The position numbers and the translations under genes are program-made. A stretch of DNA of 43,047 bases from an uncultured Clostridia bacterium (GTDB taxonomy: Bacteria; Bacillota; Clostridia; Christensenellales; Borkfalkiaceae): assembly GCA_947629675.1 (NCBI GenBank), contig CANREM010000014.1, positions 1-43,047 of the forward strand, in the 5' to 3' direction. The notes below the pieces were generated by a model. It worked only from the letters and a program-made list of their open reading frames with translations, did no database searches and was not told the DNA's origin. Numbering within the stretch: the stretch's first letter is position 1; every line of letters starts with the position of its first letter. Below are positions 32,234-38,708 of the stretch, in pieces.

Positions 32234-32698
32234 TTATTCGGGATAAGTGAACCGTTTCTTTTTCAGCTCTTCCAAATAGCGCGAAACGTAGTATTTCGCC
32301 ATGGGAAGATTCTGCTCCATAAAGTTCCCGCACTCCTTGGGGGTCGCCCCGGGAATGGGCCCTTTGAAGGAGAGGATGTATTCGCACATCTTCTCGATGA
32401 GGGGAAAGACTTCCTCTGAAGTGAGCTTCCCCGACATCAGAAGATAGAATCCCGTGCGGCATCCCATCGGCCCGAAATAGAGTATTTCGCCCTTTCTTTC
32501 GGAATTACGGAGGAAGGTCGCTCCGAGATGTTCGACGGTGTGCAGGGCAGGCATGTCCAAGACAGGCTCTCGATTCGGCCGTGTAAAGCGCAGATCGAAG
32601 GTGGTCACGAAAGTCTCCCCCGCCGCGTCTGTCCGTGAGACATACAGCCCCGGTTCGAGCCTCTCATGGTCGATGCGGAAACTCTCAATCTTCTCCAT
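32234..32698 (-). CDS. luxS: S-ribosylhomocysteine lyase LuxS
   Basis: LuxS splits S-ribosylhomocysteine into homocysteine and the autoinducer-2 precursor. The 154-residue protein has the metal site HTVEH (His53, His57; Glu56 catalytic) and Cys123 (PKECGN), with GCRTGFYLL. Its ATG follows GGGGAGGGGC and overlaps the end of yitT by 14 nt, so it is cotranscribed with that gene. Together with metK it belongs to methyl-cycle recycling; the Pfs nucleosidase that makes its substrate is not in the window. Confidence 0.97.
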   Translation of the reverse strand: MEKIESFRIDHERLEPGLYVSRTDAAGETFVTTFDLRFTRPNREPVLDMPALHTVEHLGATFLRNSERKGEILYFGPMGCRTGFYLLMSGKLTSEEVFPLIEKMCEYILSFKGPIPGATPKECGNFMEQNLPMAKYYVSRYLEELKKKRFTYPE

Positions 32699-33722
32699 CT
32701 TGCCCCTCCCCCTTCTTGGGCAAAGCGATGGCTGCCTCCTCCGGCTCCTCCTTCATGAGGAAGTCTACGCCGTCCGAATGGAAGCCGCGGCCGCGCACTT
32801 CGGAGACGATGGAAATCGTCATGAATGCCTCGGGATCGATCTTCTGCACCTCCGACTTGAGCTGAACGAGCTGACGGTGCGAGATGATGGTGAGGAGCAT
32901 GTGGCAGTCCTCTTTGAGATAACCCGTCTGGCCGTAGAGAAGGGTGACGCCGCGGCTGATCTTCGTTAAGATCATATCGCGGATCTCGAGATAGTGGTTG
33001 GAGATGATCTTGACCTGTGTCCGCCGCATGCCGATGGGCGAGACCTTCGCGATAACAAGAGATGTGACGACGGTGATGATGGCACCGTAGGCGATCTCAC
33101 TGAGTGTCACGGCGGGCCATGCTGCAAATTGGAGCAGGATGATCGCGCCGTCGCAGATCCACAGCCCCGTAGAGACGGGGAGATTGAAATACTTATTAAA
33201 GATCATCGGCGGAATATCCGTGCCGCCCGTGGACGCCCCGACGCGCACGACAAGGCCGATACCGAGGCCGAAGAGCGCGCCGCCGAGGACTGCGGAGAGA
33301 AACGGATCCTGAAGGGATGCGCCAATGCTCAATCCCCCCGACGAAGCACTATACGCCTCATTACATATGTTATAGAGCGTCAAAAACCCGGGGTATAAAA
33401 GCGTTCCCGCCAAAGTGCCCATGGCGAACTTTTTGCCGAGGAAGATGACGCCGACGACAAAGAGTGCGATGTTGCCCGCCCAAACGACGCCCTCCACGAT
33501 CCAATCGGTCACGGTAGCACTCACTGTCGCATATTGCGTGAGGAGATTTCGCACGAGGATGCCGATGCCCGTCGTCCCGCCCATGACAAAGCCGATGTCT
33601 TTGGGAACGATGAAAAATCCCGCACCCATTGCCGCGATCGCGTTGCCAAGCACGATGATCAGACTGTTCAATACAAATTTTTGCACCTGACGTTTCGTCG
33701 GTTTTTTCCATGCAACTCTCAT
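32685..33722 (-). CDS. YitT family membrane protein
   Basis: The 345-residue protein has five or six membrane helices (LIIVLGNAIAAMGAGFFIVPKDIGFVMGGTTGIGILV is typical), the repeated glycine-rich GGALFGLGIGLVVRVGASTGGTDI, and a C-terminal DUF2179 domain (about 235-320, with VTLLYGQTGYLKEDCHMLLTIISHRQLVQLKSEVQKIDPEAF-like sequence). YitT proteins are common in Firmicutes; their transport role is not established. An own promoter lies at 33752-33780 and luxS follows with overlap. Confidence 0.92.
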   Translation of the reverse strand: MRVAWKKPTKRQVQKFVLNSLIIVLGNAIAAMGAGFFIVPKDIGFVMGGTTGIGILVRNLLTQYATVSATVTDWIVEGVVWAGNIALFVVGVIFLGKKFAMGTLAGTLLYPGFLTLYNICNEAYSASSGGLSIGASLQDPFLSAVLGGALFGLGIGLVVRVGASTGGTDIPPMIFNKYFNLPVSTGLWICDGAIILLQFAAWPAVTLSEIAYGAIITVVTSLVIAKVSPIGMRRTQVKIISNHYLEIRDMILTKISRGVTLLYGQTGYLKEDCHMLLTIISHRQLVQLKSEVQKIDPEAFMTISIVSEVRGRGFHSDGVDFLMKEEPEEAAIALPKKGEGQDGED

Positions 33723-33751
33723 GTCTCTTTTCCTCGAAAAATACCTTGCCT

Positions 33752-33780
33752 ATTATATCATTTTCCCCCTTTCTTGGCAA
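33752..33780 (-). promoter_or_regulatory. Promoter of yitT-luxS
   Basis: TTGCCA, 17 bases and perfect TATAAT on the minus strand, with about 23 bases of leader containing AAAGAGAC before the ATG. Confidence 0.78.
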
Positions 33781-33813
33781 GCGGTTTTCATCAATATTCT
33801 TTTGAACGCATAC

Positions 33814-33844
33814 AAAATGCGGCACCGCCGAAAAGCGGTGCCGC
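33814..33844 (-). terminator. Terminator of the Cys/Asn-rich gene
   Basis: GCGGCACCGC / GCGGTGCCGC (10 bp, 6-base loop) is followed on the minus strand by ATTTTGTATG, 15 bases after the stop codon. Confidence 0.75.
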
Positions 33845-33859
33845 AAAACAGGTTTCCTG

Positions 33860-34330
33860 TTAGAAAAGCCCGTAGGTGCAGTTGCACTGATTGAAGGGAT
33901 AGAGCGCGTACTGCTGTGCATAGTAGGGATCGAAGCATTGGTTGTTGCATGCGGTGTATGCCGAAAGGTCGGCATTCGAGCCGCAACCGCAGCCGCAGGA
34001 GCCACCCGAGGAGCCGCCGAAGATATTCACCGTCGCCGTCCCGCCATTTTGATTGTTGCCGTTTCCGTGGCAGGGACAGTTGTTGCCGTTTTGTTCCCAC
34101 CACGCATCGGATGCGTTCGCCGCATTCACGCCGCTCACAAAGCCGTTTGCGAACGTGTTCCAACCGTTTTGATTGCAGCCGCAGCCGTTATTGTTCTGAT
34201 TGCAGCCACAGCCGCCGTTGTTCGTAGGAGCCGTCGAGAACAGATTGCTCAGCGTGCGGGAAAGATTCGTGAAAAGATTGCAGCCGCATCCGCACTGTCC
34301 GCTGCGTCCGTTGCCGTTCCAATTACCCAT
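33860..34330 (-). CDS. Small Cys/Asn/Gly-rich protein, function unknown
   Basis: With the start at 34330 (GGAGG seven bases upstream) the 156-residue product is rich in Asn, Gly and Cys, with repeated CGCGCN, GCGCNQN and CGCGCG clusters, and no hydrophobic helix or signal peptide. The composition recalls spore-coat or other self-assembling Cys-rich proteins, and metal binding is possible; both are guesses from composition only. The gene has its own terminator and is divergent from the structured leader of the zinc-ribbon gene. Its leader may mask the ribosome-binding site (see findings). Confidence 0.75.
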   Translation of the reverse strand: MGNWNGNGRSGQCGCGCNLFTNLSRTLSNLFSTAPTNNGGCGCNQNNNGCGCNQNGWNTFANGFVSGVNAANASDAWWEQNGNNCPCHGNGNNQNGGTATVNIFGGSSGGSCGCGCGSNADLSAYTACNNQCFDPYYAQQYALYPFNQCNCTYGLF

Positions 34331-34448
34331 TTTGATACCTCCGTAAGATCGTCGGCCATACGCCGACACTTTCATTTTATGCAGGAGATATCTTACGGGT
34401 GTAATGTAAGAAAAGGCCGCCGCAATTGAAAGAACCCTTTTGCAACAC

Positions 34449-34477
34449 TTGACTTTCTTTGAGGCGCATGGTAGAAT
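34449..34477 (+). promoter_or_regulatory. Promoter of the zinc-ribbon membrane protein gene
   Basis: TTGACT, 17 bases, TAGAAT. The same -10 box and downstream bases occur at the surface-protein operon promoter (9904-9932). Confidence 0.78.
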
Positions 34478-34483
34478 GAAAAC

Positions 34484-34636
34484 TGCCACACAACGAAATA
34501 ATAACAGCATTGGTTACAACCGGCATAGGTGTATCCTTTTTCCATGTGCTGTTATTATATACCCATATGGGAGTTGTGTGGCAACAATCGGGGATACTTC
34601 ATGCGGGCGTCCCTCGATTGGACGCCCTTATTTTTT
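34484..34636 (+). promoter_or_regulatory. Structured leader, candidate riboswitch with terminator (copy 2)
   Basis: P1 is TGCCACACAAC (34484-34494) with GTTGTGTGGCA (34573-34583). P2 is 12 bp, ATAATAACAGCA (34498-34509) with TGCTGTTATTAT (34547-34558). A small hairpin around TTACAACCGGCATAGGTGTA follows, then GTATCC (34531-34536), complementary to GGATAC (34592-34597) beyond P1. The terminator GGGCGTCC/GGACGCCC with TTATTTTTT lies at 34605-34636, and GCCCGC right after it can pair with GCGGGC at the terminator base. The gene start with GGAGG is downstream, so read-through should control expression. Confidence 0.72.
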
Positions 34637-34665
34637 GCCCGCAAAAAATTTTACGGAGGTTTTTT

Positions 34666-36123
34666 ATGTACAAATGCACAAATTGCGGCAAAGAATTTGA
34701 AGGAAATTTTTGCCCGAAATGCGGCACGAAAGCCGAGAAGGAATTTTCTCCGCCGCTCGATGGCTATTCATATCCCGCAGAAGCGTCTTTGGCCGCACAA
34801 GCTCCACTTGAAAAACCCGCCGAAAACGCGCCAAAACGCGATTTACCACGGCTTAATCGGGAAAAACAAATGAAGTTGCGCACGGTCGTCAAATTGGTTC
34901 AAGCGCAGAAATGGATTGTCATATTTGTTCCTCTCTGGGCTATATTTATTTTCTCACTCTTTTCTATGCTGACTACTTTGCTGAGATCGGTTCCCTTTAT
35001 AATCCCGAGTTTTGGAATCCTCACGATTATTCCCGCTTTTGTCTTTCTGATCATGGGACTTGTGAAACTGCATCGAGAACAAATAAAATTTGGGCGAAAG
35101 CGTCCTGTGCAGCTTCAAAAAGTTTTAGGGAAAGGTCGGATATTATTGATCGTATCGGCCTTCATTTCGTTCGCCGTCTCGGTCACCGCAGCTGTCTTTC
35201 TCGGATTGCTTTCTAACAATCTGCTTGCTTCGCTCGAAATGAATGGAAATCATGAGTATATCCTTGGATCTTTTGTTCTCGTTTTCACCCTCGGGCTATT
35301 TGCGCTATGCTGTATGTTTAACGCCGCGGCTTGCGCGGCCGCGCAAAATACCTGCCGCTCACTCGCCAAAGATCAAGACATTGTGCCCTATTATGCCGTC
35401 CCGAATGCGACGCTTGCCGCAGTTCTCAATGCCGTCCCCGTAACAAAGCGCGCAAGGCGAGGGCAACAACTCTGCTGGCTTTCAATGGGATTGGCTCTTG
35501 TGATCTCGCTCGCCGTCGTCTTTCCCGTCGCAGAAACCAACATCTTCCGCGTTGCAAAATTGGACAAGATCCCCCTCGGCGCATCCCAATATAAGGTCGC
35601 AAAGATCCTCGGCGTGGCCGACTACGATGGAAATGCCGTCTGGGAATATTACTCCGAGAATTATATGTCGATCTACCGCCGCCAAAAGTCCATAGAAGAA
35701 AAATATGCCGAGGCCCTCTTGAACGGCGACCTCGATAAGCTGGAAAAACTCGACGAGCAAAATAAGAAACTTGCAGAGGAAGCGGCGGGAATGGCCTATC
35801 GGCACATACAGATCTTATTTGACGCCGAAGGATTGGTTTTCCGCGTGGAAATGAGCTACGAGCATATCCCGCGTGTGGGCGAGAGCGCGGGATCAACAAA
35901 TAAGCGCGATGTCAGCGCGACCGTCCTTCCCGCATCCGTCCCCTATGAGATGCTTTCCGAAGTACAGCTCTCCTACCTATATGCGGAAGAGGACGGAGAT
36001 TCCTATGTGCATGCAATGCTCGCAAATCCGACCTTCGGAAAGGAAATCACGGGCGCAGGAAATTATCAATTGACTTGGGAAGATACTCGGTACAATTATT
36101 CCGGCTGGATAACGATCACTTAA
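34666..36123 (+). CDS. Zinc-ribbon multi-pass membrane protein, function unknown
   Basis: The chosen ATG follows GGAGG by seven bases and gives 485 residues. The N-terminus is a zinc ribbon (YKCTNCGKEFEGNFCPKCG, Cys4, Cys7, Cys17, Cys20), followed by a Pro/Ala linker, about five membrane helices (residues about 85-330) and a large polar C-terminal domain (about 335-485) with a Lys/Glu-rich helical stretch. Zinc-ribbon/membrane proteins of this type are common in Clostridia and unassigned. Expression seems to be governed by the structured leader shared with the surface-protein operon. Its codon use is more AT-rich than that of neighbouring genes, and a long AT-rich tract follows it. Confidence 0.78.
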   Translation: MYKCTNCGKEFEGNFCPKCGTKAEKEFSPPLDGYSYPAEASLAAQAPLEKPAENAPKRDLPRLNREKQMKLRTVVKLVQAQKWIVIFVPLWAIFIFSLFSMLTTLLRSVPFIIPSFGILTIIPAFVFLIMGLVKLHREQIKFGRKRPVQLQKVLGKGRILLIVSAFISFAVSVTAAVFLGLLSNNLLASLEMNGNHEYILGSFVLVFTLGLFALCCMFNAAACAAAQNTCRSLAKDQDIVPYYAVPNATLAAVLNAVPVTKRARRGQQLCWLSMGLALVISLAVVFPVAETNIFRVAKLDKIPLGASQYKVAKILGVADYDGNAVWEYYSENYMSIYRRQKSIEEKYAEALLNGDLDKLEKLDEQNKKLAEEAAGMAYRHIQILFDAEGLVFRVEMSYEHIPRVGESAGSTNKRDVSATVLPASVPYEMLSEVQLSYLYAEEDGDSYVHAMLANPTFGKEITGAGNYQLTWEDTRYNYSGWITIT

Positions 36124-36236
36124 ATAATAAAATAATTATAAAATAATTATAAGATAATTATTATAGCAATAAAATTTAATTATGTCATAATTATAATAAC
36201 TGTAAAATCTAATTATAACATATTTATACTACGCAA
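36124..36236. other. AT-rich low-complexity tract
   Basis: About 110 bases consist almost only of A and T, built from repeats of TAATTATA-like units (for example ATAATTATAAAATAATTATA). It separates the zinc-ribbon gene from the convergent rny terminator. No gene is seen. Confidence 0.8.
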
Positions 36237-36266
36237 AGAGCCGCCGCGAACGTTGTTCGCGGCGGC
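36235..36266 (-). terminator. Terminator of rny
   Basis: GCCGCCGCGAAC / GTTCGCGGCGGC (12 bp, 3-base loop) is followed on the minus strand by TCTTTG and then the AT-rich tract, 17 bases after the rny stop. Confidence 0.75.
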
Positions 36267-36283
36267 CGTGACTTTTTGGAGTT

Positions 36284-37900
36284 TTACTTTGCGAATTCGA
36301 CGCTGCGGAATTCGCGGATGACGTTGACTTTGATCTGGCCGGGATATTCAAGCTCGCTTTCGATCTTCTTTGCAATATCTTTGGCGAGGAAAGTCGCCTT
36401 TGCGTCGTCGATCTGTTCGGGCTTGACGATGACGCGGACCTCTCTGCCCGCCTGTATCGCATAGCACTTGTCAACGCCCTTGAAGCCTGCACCGATCTCC
36501 TCGAGCTTCTCGAGACGCTTCACATAGCCTGCGCCCGTCTCCCTTCTTGCACCGGGGCGTGCGCCCGAGATGGCGTCTGCGGCCTGAATGAGTACGGCTT
36601 CGATCGTCTTGGGTTCCACGTCGCCGTGGTGCGCCATGATGGCGTTGACGATCATCGCGTTTTCCTTATACTTCTTCGCGATGTCGGCGCCGAGCTGGAT
36701 ATGGGTGCCCTCCTGCTCGTGGTCAACGGCCTTGCCGATATCGTGCAAGAGCCCCGCGCGCTTGGCGAAGTTCACATCGAGCCCGAGCTCCTGCGCCATG
36801 AGGCCCGCAAGCTGGGCGACCTCGATGGAGTGGCGGTAGACGTTCTGCCCATAGCTCGTACGGAATTTGAGGCGGCCGATGAGTTTGATGAGTTCGGGAT
36901 GAAGCCCGAAGATGCCGACTTCGAACGTGGCGTTCTCGCCCGCTTCCTTGATCTGTTGTTCGAGGTCCTTGGTGACCTTTTCCACCGTCTCCTCGATCTT
37001 GGCGGGGTGGATGCGGCCGTCGGAGATGAGCTTTTCGAGCGTGAGACGGGCGATCTCCCTGCGCACGGGGTCGAAACCGGAGAGAATGACGACTTCTGGC
37101 GTATCGTCGATGACGAGCTCGATGCCCGTCGCGTTCTCGATGGCGCGGATGTTCCTGCCCTCGCGCCCGATGATGCGGGCCTTCATATCGTCGGACGGGA
37201 GCGGCACGACGGAGACCGTCGTCTCCGAGGTGTGGTCGGCGGCGCAACGCTGGATGGCGAGCGTGATGATGTTCTTCGCGTTGAGCTCGGCCTCGTCCTT
37301 CGCCTGCTGTTCCATATTGCGGACCTGCACCGCAAGGTCGCGGCGGGTCTCGTCGAGGATCTCCTCGGAGAGTTGCTTTTTGGCCTCTTCCTTGGTGAGC
37401 TGGGAGATGCGTTCGAGTTCCTGCATCATGAGCTCGTGCTGGTGCGAGACTTGCTCCTGCGTCTTTTGGACCTCGGCGGTCTTTTTCTCGAGGTTCTTCT
37501 TTTGGTCCTCGAGGGATTGCTCCTTGCGGGAAATTTCCGTTTCCCGCTTTTCCAAAGCGTCCTCCTCGCGGGTGAGACGGGCTTCCACGCGCTGCTGTTC
37601 GGCGCGCTTTTCCTTCATCTCTTGGTCAAATTCGTTTCTTCGCTTGAGATCCTGCTCCTTCGACTCTAAAATGGCTTCCTTTTTTAACTGCTTGCACTCC
37701 GCCTGCGCTTTCGCGAGCATCTCTTCTACACGCTGAGATGTCTCATCGAGTTTTGCGGCGGATCTTTTTTTGGAAACTTGTTTCAGAATAAGCCATGTTG
37801 CAAGGCCGGCGATCGCCGCACCGACAACAAGAGCTACAACGATTAACCCGGCTACGAGACCGGTATCCATCGCAAGGAGCAGGCTGCTAAGTTCGGACAT
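36284..37900 (-). CDS. rny: Ribonuclease Y
   Basis: RNase Y is the membrane-bound endoribonuclease that starts mRNA decay in Firmicutes. The 538-residue product (start at 37900, AAGGAGG upstream) has one N-terminal membrane helix (about 12-38), a long coiled coil (about 45-215, Lys/Glu/Gln-rich), a KH domain with [17 protein letters not shown] and an HD domain with [11 protein letters not shown] and [14 protein letters not shown], ending [12 protein letters not shown]. All conserved blocks are present. Its leader of about 70 nt begins at a TTGACA/TATAAT promoter. Confidence 0.97.
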   Translation of the reverse strand: MSELSSLLLAMDTGLVAGLIVVALVVGAAIAGLATWLILKQVSKKRSAAKLDETSQRVEEMLAKAQAECKQLKKEAILESKEQDLKRRNEFDQEMKEKRAEQQRVEARLTREEDALEKRETEISRKEQSLEDQKKNLEKKTAEVQKTQEQVSHQHELMMQELERISQLTKEEAKKQLSEEILDETRRDLAVQVRNMEQQAKDEAELNAKNIITLAIQRCAADHTSETTVSVVPLPSDDMKARIIGREGRNIRAIENATGIELVIDDTPEVVILSGFDPVRREIARLTLEKLISDGRIHPAKIEETVEKVTKDLEQQIKEAGENATFEVGIFGLHPELIKLIGRLKFRTSYGQNVYRHSIEVAQLAGLMAQELGLDVNFAKRAGLLHDIGKAVDHEQEGTHIQLGADIAKKYKENAMIVNAIMAHHGDVEPKTIEAVLIQAADAISGARPGARRETGAGYVKRLEKLEEIGAGFKGVDKCYAIQAGREVRVIVKPEQIDDAKATFLAKDIAKKIESELEYPGQIKVNVIREFRSVEFAK

Positions 37901-37979
37901 GGTTACAGCCTCCTTCTTAAATATTCTCTTTGACGGCCAAAGCAAAGCCTTGAGGGCATACTTCGGCATTGTCTTGTTA

Positions 37980-38008
37980 ATTATACCGGAAACAAAAGTG
38001 ATTGTCAA
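37980..38008 (-). promoter_or_regulatory. Promoter of rny
   Basis: Perfect TTGACA, 17 bases, perfect TATAAT on the minus strand, about 80 bases before the ATG. Confidence 0.85.
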
Positions 38009-38118
38009 GTCCTGAAAGAACATTGCGTAGAATTTATGCAAAAAAATAAGAAAAATTTACCAATTCGGGAAGTGCCCTCCCCCTTTTGCAAAAATCTTTG
38101 CGGCGAAATAAAAAACGC

Positions 38119-38148
38119 TTGCAAAAAAGCGCGGACATTTGCTATAAT
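38119..38148 (+). promoter_or_regulatory. Promoter of tRNA-Ser
   Basis: TTGCAA, 18 bases and perfect TATAAT, 18 bases before the first base of tRNA-Ser. Confidence 0.8.
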
Positions 38149-38166
38149 AGAGAAAATCAGATCCAT

Positions 38167-38254
38167 GGAAGGTTGGCGGAGCGGTCGAACGCGGCGGTCT
38201 TGAAAACCGTTGATGTGCAAGCATCCGGGGGTTCGAATCCCTCACCTTCCGCCA
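38167..38254 (+). tRNA. tRNA-Ser (TGA)
   Basis: The acceptor GGAAGGT pairs with ACCTTCC, discriminator G and encoded CCA follow. The anticodon arm GCGGT / CTTGAAA / ACCGT reads TGA. A long variable arm and T-arm GGGGG-TTCGAAT-CCCTC are present. It is 88 nt, right for tRNA-Ser. Confidence 0.95.
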
Positions 38255-38297
38255 TATCCGGGCGGCGGGGCACTTTTGTGTCCCGCCGCCTTGGATA
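38255..38297 (+). terminator. Terminator-like hairpin after tRNA-Ser
   Basis: ATATCC ... GGCGGCGGG-GCAC-tttt-GTGT-CCCGCCGCC ... GGATAT forms a long stem and runs into TTTTGGG. The T tract is short. Confidence 0.55.
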
Positions 38298-38301
38298 TTT
38301 T

Positions 38302-38452
38302 GGGCGGAGGTGAGGGATTCGAGGGGAGACAAGCAAAATTTGTGCCCTTTCACGCGCAAATTTTGCGCAGGTCGGCAAGCCACCAACTTGCCGACTCGAT
38401 CAGCCCTGTGGGCTGTCGATCGTGCGCGCCGCCCAAGGCGCGAATCCCTCAC
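38302..38452 (+). ncRNA. tRNA-Ser-linked structured element closed by a tRNA T-arm copy
   Basis: No gene is seen here. Positions 38303-38322 are an inverted copy (one base missing) of the tRNA-Ser 3' end, and 38441-38452 (CGAATCCCTCAC) is a direct copy starting at the same T-loop base as in the tRNA-Leu element. The two can pair as a 12-bp closing stem (38310-38321 with 38441-38452). Inside are stems GCAAAATTT/AAATTTTGC, GTCGGCAAG/CTTGCCGAC, CGATCAGCCC/GGGCTGTCG and the hairpin GCGCC-gcccaa-GGCGC. The last 18 bases (38424-38441) match 16 of 18 bases at 4674-4691 in the tRNA-Leu element. An 11-bp hairpin (ACGCATTGGCA/TGCCAATGCGT) follows. Confidence 0.45.
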
Positions 38453-38632
38453 GCATTGGCAGAGTTCCTATGCCAATGCGTCATGCTGTTCAAACATCGA
38501 CGTACCTTTTTGCGTGGCGAAAAGTGAGGGCAGAAAGAACCCCCGCGGGGTTCGCCCCGACCGCGGCTTCTGTTATTATCCTTTTTCCTGTGTTCTTTAG
38601 GGGAAAATTGAGTGGGATTTTTGGCAAAATAC

Positions 38633-38661
38633 TTGAAAAAGTTTTTCGATTATTATATAAT
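38633..38661 (+). promoter_or_regulatory. Promoter of the metalloprotease gene
   Basis: TTGAAA, 17 bases and perfect TATAAT, 47 bases before the ATG; AAGGAAGG lies in between. The 180 bases upstream (38453-38632) hold no gene, only small hairpins such as GAACCC-CCGC-GGGTTC near 38538. Confidence 0.8.
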
Positions 38662-38708
38662 TAACGTGTAGTAATGTATACATTCTTTTTAAGGAAGGTA
38701 ACTCTTCA

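Noticed and set aside
34449..34640. Invertible promoter (phase-variation switch) flanked by inverted repeats
   Set aside because: The promoter lies outside the inverted repeat in both copies, and the pseudoknot and terminator are better explained by RNA structure.
34510..34665. N-terminal extension of the zinc-ribbon protein
   Set aside because: It crosses the same leader and terminator; GGAGG precedes the ATG at 34666 and the zinc ribbon starts there.
38057..38452. Minus-strand reading frame across tRNA-Ser
   Set aside because: It is the antisense-tRNA artefact with RDSNPRMLAHQRF; not a protein gene.
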